This document shows, piece after piece, positions 55,278-64,000 of a DNA stretch of 64,000 bases. Position numbers and translations under genes: made by a program. This DNA is from Verrucomicrobiia bacterium. Its GTDB lineage: Bacteria; Verrucomicrobiota; Verrucomicrobiia; Limisphaerales; UBA8199. The stretch lies in assembly GCA_035946615.1 (NCBI GenBank), contig DASYZB010000034.1, positions 1 to 64,000 of the forward strand, read 5' to 3'. The notes under the pieces were generated by a model. It saw only the letters and a list, made by a program, of their open reading frames with translations, made no database searches and was not told where the DNA came from. Each line of letters opens with the position of its first letter. Position 1 is the first letter of the stretch.

Positions 55278-55580
55278 TTAAAACCGCGATGGCCTCCGCC
55301 GAATTTCGACCTCTGAAAGCAAATTTTTCTCTGGCGCCTGGGACGATTCAGGCACTTCGTTCGACCAGAGCCAATAACCGCCCATTGCCTGGCTGAATTC
55401 TACAAAGCGCTCAAAATCGAGAGGCTTGATCAGAAAGGAATTCGCCCCGAGTTGGTAGGCCGCGCTTACATCGCGCGTTTCATCCGATGAGGTCAGTATC
55501 ACGACGCGGAGCGTGGCCAATTCCGGCTGAATGCGTATCCACTTGAGCACATCAAATCCGCTCAAGCCGGGCAGCTTGAT
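55278..55580 (-). pseudogene. N-truncated response regulator (Rcp1-like)
   Basis: Reads DIKLPGLSGFDVLKWIRIQP then VVILTSSDETRDVSAAYQLG then ANSFLIKPLDFERFVEFSQA. The N-terminal half with the first acidic residues is missing. Its upstream sequence (to 55620) does not complete a receiver. A relic of the 54475 family, on the opposite strand. Confidence 0.72.
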
Positions 55581-56058
55581 GTCGTCATATTTTGAGGGTT
55601 TGTTCGCCCCTCCGGTGTGCTCGTGAAATGTAGATCACCCCGAGCACTTTTTAGCAGCATGGGCAATTGACGACAGAGGGCGGAGGCAGCTCGTTGTTTG
55701 CAGGATGGACACGCCGGGCATGGCAATGGCTGTTTTCGCCCTGGAAACGCTTGTTCCTTGCCTTGGGCGGCGCAAAACAAGGGGCGTGGCATCGCTGCTG
55801 CTTTGCTGGCTAAACCAGCGGGCCGTCAGGAAGCAACTGGCTCCACGCCGACAGAAGCTTGAGGAGCTGCTCAGCAGCCTTAAATGAGAATACAATTGCC
55901 TGCACTCTGTCTGGCGCCCCCATTCAATCTTGTCGCAACAACTAAGCAACTGGCCAGCCTTGATGAACCTGTTCATCCAATCCGAAGCTCACCCGCGCAG
56001 CGTACAAAACAATTCGCGCAAGAAGCGCAATGAAGCGAGGCCGCCCGAATCGCGCCTG
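55581..56058. other. Region without a supported gene
   Basis: A short plus-strand ORF (55705-55887) ending KQLAPRRQKLEELLSSLK and a minus-strand Cys-rich ORF (CPACPSCKQRAASALCRQL) exist, but neither is convincing. Probably decayed DNA at the edge of the response-regulator cluster. Confidence 0.35.
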
Positions 56059-56544
56059 CTAAAAGCCAAGGTCTTCGCCCTTTGGCTTAAGGCTAATGAG
56101 GTAGGCGACCAAGTCCTCCATTTGTTGCTGGTTGATGAGGTCTTTGAATCCAGGCATGTGGAGAGGTGGAGTCGGGCCATTGGGGTCTAATTTTGGCTCG
56201 ATGGGGACCCCATTCTGAATTTTGGCGATCAGCTCATCCTTTTTGTAACCGTCCGCCACGTGAATGAGCGCCGGGACCTCCTGGGCAGTCTGCGCATTGT
56301 AGTTGTGCACACCCCCTTTGCCCTGCGGTCCGTGACAAGCCTGGCAACTGAACTCGTTGTAAACCTTGAGGCCGCGTTCCAATTCAGGACTGAGCGGCTT
56401 GGCGGGAGCGGCGGCGGAAGCGCTCGTCTGCTGCGCGTTTTCCTTTTTTCGGCGTTGGGTGTCGAGGTAGCCGGTGGCGATGACCGAGCCGGTCAGAATC
56501 AGGCCCAGAAAGCCGACGAGATATTTTTGCGCGGTAACGCTCAT
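56059..56544 (-). CDS. Monohaem cytochrome c, membrane-anchored
   Basis: 161 residues. N-terminal helix (YLVGFLGLILTGSVIATGYL) and a haem-c motif CQACHG at about residue 70. Met ligand probably in LHMPGFKDLINQQQMEDLVA. Last gene of the bc operon, 6 nt after cytochrome b. Electron exit partner of the complex (inference). Confidence 0.9.
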   Translation of the reverse strand: MSVTAQKYLVGFLGLILTGSVIATGYLDTQRRKKENAQQTSASAAAPAKPLSPELERGLKVYNEFSCQACHGPQGKGGVHNYNAQTAQEVPALIHVADGYKKDELIAKIQNGVPIEPKLDPNGPTPPLHMPGFKDLINQQQMEDLVAYLISLKPKGEDLGF

Positions 56545-56550
56545 GAGGGT

Positions 56551-57585
56551 TCAGCCTACAATCGCCTCCCAAAGCATGAAAACAATGGTCATTAAAAAAA
56601 ATGCGGTCCCGACAATCAGCCAGAGATGTTTGCGGGGCGCAATTTTTTCAAGGGCGGCATCAATAAAGGGCCAGAAAAATAAACCAAGCACATAAACAAT
56701 GCTGCCCCAAATGCCGACCGTGAGGGTCGTGAGCTTGAGCCAGCGATAAGTGGGAAAGAAGTACCATTCGGGCCGGATATGTCCCGGTGTATTGCCAGGA
56801 GTCGCCAGGGCTCCGACAGTAGGTGGAAAGAAAATCACATAATTGACAAGCCCAATGAGGATGAGAAGGCCAACGATAGCCTCACGCAACATGTGGTCTG
56901 GAAAGAACGGATACGTTTTGGGGTGCGGCTCGCCTTCGAGTGGCGCAACACTGTGCAAGCGCACGAGAACGAGATGGGCGCCCACGGTCAACGTCATCAA
57001 GGTGGGCAGCACGCCGATGTGAAAATCGTAAAAGCGGCTCAATGTATTGGGATTGACATTCGGTCCGCCACGCAACAAGTAGAGCAAAGGTTTACCGAGC
57101 AGAGGCAGTGCGGCAATCATGTTGGTGCCGATGGTGGTTGCCCAGTAAGAGAGCTGATCGTAAACGAGCGAATAACCCGTGAACGCAAATGTTAGGGTCA
57201 ACATAAACAGGGCCACGCCCAGGACCCAGTTGAGCTCCCTCGGTTTGCGGTAGGCGCGGGTAAAGAAGACCCGGATCATGTGCAGCAGGACGGTGACAAT
57301 CATCAATTGGGCCGCCCCTTGGTGTATGCCTCGAATGAACCAGCCCATGCGGACTTTGAAGGTGATGTTGCTCACACTGGCGAAGGCTTGCGCAGGGTAT
57401 GGCACATAATAGAAGGTCAACAGGATTCGAGTAACCGCCAGGATGCAAAAGAGCATCAAGGGGGTCCCGCCGAGGCAAAAGAGCCATGCTTTCATGTGAA
57501 CAGGGAGCGGCTCGCGCAGGGGTTTGCGCAGGACTTCCGGGTCCACAGGCACCCGCTCGTGAAGCCAATGCCCCGCCTGGCTCAT
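56551..57585 (-). CDS. Cytochrome b subunit of a bc1/b6f-type complex
   Basis: 344 residues with at least eight hydrophobic helices. Haem ligands are plausible in MIVTVLLHMIRVFFTRAYRK and FYDFHIGVLPTLMTLTVGAH; the Qo-site region GLVNYVIFFPPTVG and PGHIRPEWYFFPTYRWL match b6f subunit IV-like sequence. It is thus a fused b6/IV type with a shortened end. The ATG overlaps the Rieske stop as ATGA (57582-57585). Oxidises quinol and passes electrons to Rieske and cytochromes c. Confidence 0.93.
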   Translation of the reverse strand: MSQAGHWLHERVPVDPEVLRKPLREPLPVHMKAWLFCLGGTPLMLFCILAVTRILLTFYYVPYPAQAFASVSNITFKVRMGWFIRGIHQGAAQLMIVTVLLHMIRVFFTRAYRKPRELNWVLGVALFMLTLTFAFTGYSLVYDQLSYWATTIGTNMIAALPLLGKPLLYLLRGGPNVNPNTLSRFYDFHIGVLPTLMTLTVGAHLVLVRLHSVAPLEGEPHPKTYPFFPDHMLREAIVGLLILIGLVNYVIFFPPTVGALATPGNTPGHIRPEWYFFPTYRWLKLTTLTVGIWGSIVYVLGLFFWPFIDAALEKIAPRKHLWLIVGTAFFLMTIVFMLWEAIVG

Positions 57586-58055
57586 ACTTGTTCCTCCTTC
57601 AGCGATTTCATTACTACAAAGACCTCGTCATCCTTGAGCTTTACTTCGAGCTTTTCCAGCGGGCGCGGCGGGGGCCCCGATACGACGTTTCCGTTGAAAT
57701 CATAAATACCATGATGACATGGGCAGATGAACTGCCTGACACCCGGGTGCCATTGAACGATGCAACCCAGATGCGTGCACACGGCTGATAACGCTCGAAT
57801 TTCCTTGCCCTGTTTCTCCAACAGAACCGGACCCTCCGGCAGGTGGACCAGCCGCACCCCGTCAGCGGGGATATCACCGGGTTTGCCTGCCAGCACCTGG
57901 ATCAACTTGAGGGGCCGTATGACCGGATACAAATACTGCAGGAATCGGTATGCCAGGCTCCCCAGGCCCAAAGCTGTCCCCGCGGCCAGAATCAGGTTGG
58001 CAACAAACTCGCGGCGCGATGATTGCGTGCTTTCAAATTGCTGCGCCTCATCCAT
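57582..58055 (-). CDS. Rieske [2Fe-2S] protein
   Basis: 157 residues. Cluster motifs CTHLGC and CPCHHG. The N-terminal helix with a twin-arginine signal (STQSSRREFVANLILAAGTA) anchors it in the membrane. Quinol oxidation partner of cytochrome b. Starts 11 nt after the cytochrome c gene at 58067; ends overlapping cytochrome b. Confidence 0.94.
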   Translation of the reverse strand: MDEAQQFESTQSSRREFVANLILAAGTALGLGSLAYRFLQYLYPVIRPLKLIQVLAGKPGDIPADGVRLVHLPEGPVLLEKQGKEIRALSAVCTHLGCIVQWHPGVRQFICPCHHGIYDFNGNVVSGPPPRPLEKLEVKLKDDEVFVVMKSLKEEQV

Positions 58056-58066
58056 GGCACCTGCGG

Positions 58067-58528
58067 CTATTTGTACTTGCCTGTGACTTGTTTGATGGCG
58101 TCTTCTTGTTTCCGGCGTTCCTCCGGGGTCAGGGTCTTGAGCTTTGCGTCCAGGGCCTTCTTCTTGCGAACATTGGAATCATAAACAAGGAACTCATAGA
58201 TTTTTTTTGCGTCGGCCCTGCCGATATTCGAGCCGGGTTTGTACATCATGCGTTTGATGTACTGGGACCATTGTTCCGGCAAAACGTAGTCGGAATTAAT
58301 AGGACGGCTCAATTTGTGGCATTGGGAACATTTCTGAGCAAATACCTGGTAATAGTCCTGCAGGCTCTCGGGGTAGCTCGAGACATTAATGGTTGCCGGC
58401 CCCTTGTCGAATTGTTCGATGCGGGCCTTGGTTTGCGCATCCAGAGATTCGTCGGCAGCGCGCGCGACGAATGGCGCGCCCACGAGGGCGCCCAGCAATA
58501 ACGCGTTAAAGTGATGCCATATTTTCAT
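58067..58528 (-). CDS. Exported monohaem cytochrome c
   Basis: 153 residues. Signal peptide (ALLLGALVGAPFVARA) and one haem site CSQCHKL, with methionines in RMMYKPGSNIGRADAKKIYE. The C-terminus is Lys/Glu-rich. It resembles small c-type cytochromes near bc complexes. First of the four-gene operon. Confidence 0.88.
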   Translation of the reverse strand: MKIWHHFNALLLGALVGAPFVARAADESLDAQTKARIEQFDKGPATINVSSYPESLQDYYQVFAQKCSQCHKLSRPINSDYVLPEQWSQYIKRMMYKPGSNIGRADAKKIYEFLVYDSNVRKKKALDAKLKTLTPEERRKQEDAIKQVTGKYK

Positions 58529-58548
58529 GATGAGCTTCAGTACTTATG

Positions 58549-58719
58549 TTAAAATCCGCAGGAGACCTTTTTGCTCAATTCTTCGACCGTCCGTTTCAAG
58601 TCCTCAAAATCGTTTGTACTGACCTGTGCCCGGGCGGCCAGACACCCAGCAGATGCAGCCGTTACGAGAATGGAGAAAATCGCCTTACCCGTTCGATGGC
58701 GTAAAAACTCCCAAGTCAT
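58549..58719 (-). CDS. Short exported peptide, possibly truncated porin start
   Basis: 56 residues: MTWEFLRHRTGKAIFSILVT then AASAGCLAARAQ, a signal peptide, followed by FEDLKRTVEELSKKV, a coiled start like that of outer-membrane porins. It then stops. It lies 21 nt before the cytochrome c gene. Real small protein or the 5' end of a lost gene. Confidence 0.4.
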   Translation of the reverse strand: MTWEFLRHRTGKAIFSILVTAASAGCLAARAQVSTNDFEDLKRTVEELSKKVSCGF

Positions 58720-58827
58720 CCCTTTCATAGGTAAAGAAAAGCGAAACCAAGTCTCAGACACTCTCCTTGTTAAGACAACTAGGGTGCTCGCCCCAGGGGC
58801 TACCGCGGCGTGTTGGCGCAGGTTCAG

Positions 58828-58994
58828 CTAGGTGCGCCAAGTACGTTTGGGTTTACAGCCGAGCAGCGAGGGGCGACTTTTGAAGGGGTTGGCCCCTTGC
58901 GCCAGCTCCTCCAGTTGCTGCTTGAGCTGATTCGATTCCTGGACAAAATGTAAAAAACTCGCCATTTGGCGGAAGTGCTGATAGAGATTGACCA
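58828..58994. other. Spacer with no supported gene
   Basis: A minus-strand ORF (58828-59184) ending LKQQLEELAQGANPFKSRPS has odd composition and its frame conflicts with the sigma-like fragment; not accepted as a gene. Confidence 0.3.
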
Positions 58995-59168
58995 ATGTCG
59001 GCGGATTCAACGCGTAAGTCCGATGATCCGGTTGCTGCGCAGCAGCGGTTTCTTTGCCTGTTCCTGCGAAGCGTGCGGGAGGTCTTTCGTTACGTGGCCG
59101 CTCTGGTCGCGAACGTGATCGACGCTGAGGTCCGCGAGGTCTATGCTGAAGGCAGACCGCGGGCCTGA
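58995..59168 (+). pseudogene. Possible ECF sigma region-2 fragment
   Basis: 57 residues from ATG: MSADSTRKSDDPVAAQQRFL then SVREVFRYVAALVANVIDAE. The pattern F..L...S...VFRYVAALV.N..DAE resembles sigma-70 region 2 of planctomycete/verrucomicrobial ECF sigmas, but it stops before region 4. It lies 31 nt upstream of the xylanase gene. Confidence 0.4.
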
Positions 59169-59199
59169 ATGAATTCCTTGGCATCTAAATCTCACTCAT

Positions 59200-60480
59200 A
59201 TGAAGCCTCATAACTTGGACCTCAGCTCAAGTATCGGGTTGCTCACGGCGGCCTTGTTTGCCATGGGTACGACGGCTCCGTCTGCCGAAACACCCACCCT
59301 CAAGGAAGCCTATAAAGCCCATTTCTACGTCGGCGTCGCGATCAACCGCACGATTGCAACGGCTTCCTCCGCTCGGGCCTATAACGTTAGGCGGACCTCC
59401 GCACAGGTCGATAAGGACGTCGCGCTCGTACAGGAACAATTCAACCAGATTTCCCCGGAGAACGACCTCAAATGGGCCCTGATTCATCCGCGACCAGGCG
59501 CGGACGGCTATAATTTCGGCCCTGCCGACGCCTTTGTCGATTTCGGCATGAGCAACCACATGTATATCGTAGGACATACCCTGGTCTGGCACGGGCAGAC
59601 ACCCTTCTGGGTTTTCGAGGGTACCCATTTGCCGCCTGGGCTGACGAATGCTTCGTCCACGTCACCTGCGGCCATCTTGAACCTGGCCGGGTCGAATGCG
59701 CCCGGCGGCCGATTTGGGCGCGGCTTTGGGCGAGGTTTTAATGGACCGCACGCATCCCGCGAGGAGTTGCTGGAGCGGATGCGCGACCACATTCACACCG
59801 TCGTTGGGCGCTACAAGGGCAAGATCAAGGTCTGGGACGTCGTTAACGAAGCCGTCGCCGATGGCGGCACCAACATTCTCCGAAATTCCCTGTGGCTGCA
59901 GATCATCGGGCCAGACTTCATCGCCAAGGCATTTCAATACGCGCACGAGGCCGACCCGGATGCGCTCCTGCGGTATAACGATTACGGTCTGGAGAGTTCG
60001 GCAAAACGCCATAAACTCATCACCCTGATCAAGTCGCTGCAGCAACAGCATGTCCCGGTCATGGCCATTGGCTCACAAACCCACGTTAGCGTTTCGTCGC
60101 CGAGCTTCGAGGCGGAAGACAAAGCGCTCACGGAACTGGAGGCGCTGGGGTTGCCCATTCACATCACCGAACTGGATGTCAATAGCGCGCAGGGCGGCCA
60201 GCGCAACAACGGGGCGGACGTCACCCAGAATGCGGCGACTACTCAGGGTGGCCTGGTCGAGGATGCCAACCAGCGACTGGCCGACGCTTACGCGGGTCTT
60301 TTCCAGGCGTTCGTCAAGCACGACAAATCCGTGAAGCTCGTGACTTTCTGGGGCGTCAATGACGCGATCTCATGGCGTGCCCGAGGCCGCCCGTTGCTCT
60401 TTGACGGGGATGACCGACCCAAGCCCGCCTTCAAGGCCGTCATTCACATCGCCACCGGTGGCCAGCCGGATGCGCCCTGA
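59200..60480 (+). CDS. GH10 endo-1,4-beta-xylanase, exported
   Basis: 426 residues. Signal peptide about 1-29 (SIGLLTAALFAMGTTAPSA). GH10 motifs: ISPENDLKWALIHP, YIVGHTLVWHGQTPFWVF, VWDVVNEAVADGG (acid/base Glu217), and IHITELDVNSA (nucleophile Glu324). Two low-complexity inserts: a Gly/Arg-rich loop about 169-181 (RFGRGFGRGF) and an Asn/Gln/Gly-rich loop about 332-350. Cuts xylan chains. First of a xylan locus: the next gene starts 49 nt downstream. Confidence 0.92.
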   Translation: MKPHNLDLSSSIGLLTAALFAMGTTAPSAETPTLKEAYKAHFYVGVAINRTIATASSARAYNVRRTSAQVDKDVALVQEQFNQISPENDLKWALIHPRPGADGYNFGPADAFVDFGMSNHMYIVGHTLVWHGQTPFWVFEGTHLPPGLTNASSTSPAAILNLAGSNAPGGRFGRGFGRGFNGPHASREELLERMRDHIHTVVGRYKGKIKVWDVVNEAVADGGTNILRNSLWLQIIGPDFIAKAFQYAHEADPDALLRYNDYGLESSAKRHKLITLIKSLQQQHVPVMAIGSQTHVSVSSPSFEAEDKALTELEALGLPIHITELDVNSAQGGQRNNGADVTQNAATTQGGLVEDANQRLADAYAGLFQAFVKHDKSVKLVTFWGVNDAISWRARGRPLLFDGDDRPKPAFKAVIHIATGGQPDAP

Positions 60481-60493
60481 CCAGTTTCCCTAA

Positions 60494-64000
<3,507 letters not shown>

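Noticed and set aside
55705-55887. Transposase fragment
   Set aside because: No DDE motif or terminal repeats; the short ORF was not recognisable.
58828-59184. 118-residue minus-strand ORF
   Set aside because: Arg/Pro-rich start without a domain, conflicts with the sigma-like plus-strand fragment; too weak to call.

Overview
The window looks like a chromosomal segment of a GC-rich verrucomicrobial bacterium, most likely subdivision 3 (Pedosphaera/Limisphaerales type). The clues are PEP-CTERM exported proteins, a zinc-ribbon Ser/Thr kinase paired with an ECF sigma gene, pilin-type and beta-helix proteins, a DUF2092 gene pair, and many short palindromic intergenic repeats. This assignment is inference: no rRNA or tRNA gene was found to anchor it.

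Layout. 1-3 kb: glycerol catabolism (glpK-glpD, minus strand, glpD cut by the window edge). 3-10 kb: exported proteins (two PEP-CTERM proteins, a long beta-helix repeat protein, a membrane-anchored TPR protein). 10-17 kb: xseB-dxs on plus; then, after a repeat-crowded spacer, a half-length carB and a fused cobA-hemD on minus. 17-23 kb: DUF6515-like/DUF2092 pair, then a GMC dehydrogenase with its small subunit and a molybdopterin oxidoreductase. 23-29 kb: three tandem, translationally coupled TMTC-like membrane/TPR proteins. 29.5-37 kb: housekeeping genes (purN, ubiE/menG, prfB with a programmed +1 frameshift, trpC) mixed with a formylglycine-generating-enzyme-like protein, a Nudix-like protein and a sugar isomerase-like protein. 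37-43 kb: a kinase-Wzz fusion with an ECF sigma factor, a frameshifted Clp N-domain gene, a pilin stub, a frameshifted toxin-antitoxin pair and a MidA-type methyltransferase. 44-47 kb: pilT-pilU operon. 47-49 kb: a membrane-anchored glycoside hydrolase. 49.2-52.3 kb: a restriction-modification island whose nuclease is frameshifted twice and which abuts a truncated gene. 52.6-55.6 kb: a cluster of response regulators, two of them broken. 56-58.5 kb: a Rieske/cytochrome b operon with two monohaem cytochromes c. 59-64 kb: a xylan-degradation locus with a GH10 xylanase and a giant esterase-malectin-arabinofuranosidase protein that runs off the window.

The most unusual signals are these. A GC-rich palindromic element sits in frame inside two protein genes (glpD and the MidA-type gene) and also in intergenic DNA. 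A second element of about 100 bp with terminal inverted repeats occurs three times. The restriction-modification island has a G7 tract at one frameshift. CarB lacks its second half and ends next to a pile of repeats. One kinase is fused to a polysaccharide chain-length (Wzz) module, and one multi-enzyme xylan protein exceeds 1150 residues. Several frameshifts lie in short G or C runs, so sequencing error must be excluded before calling them biological.
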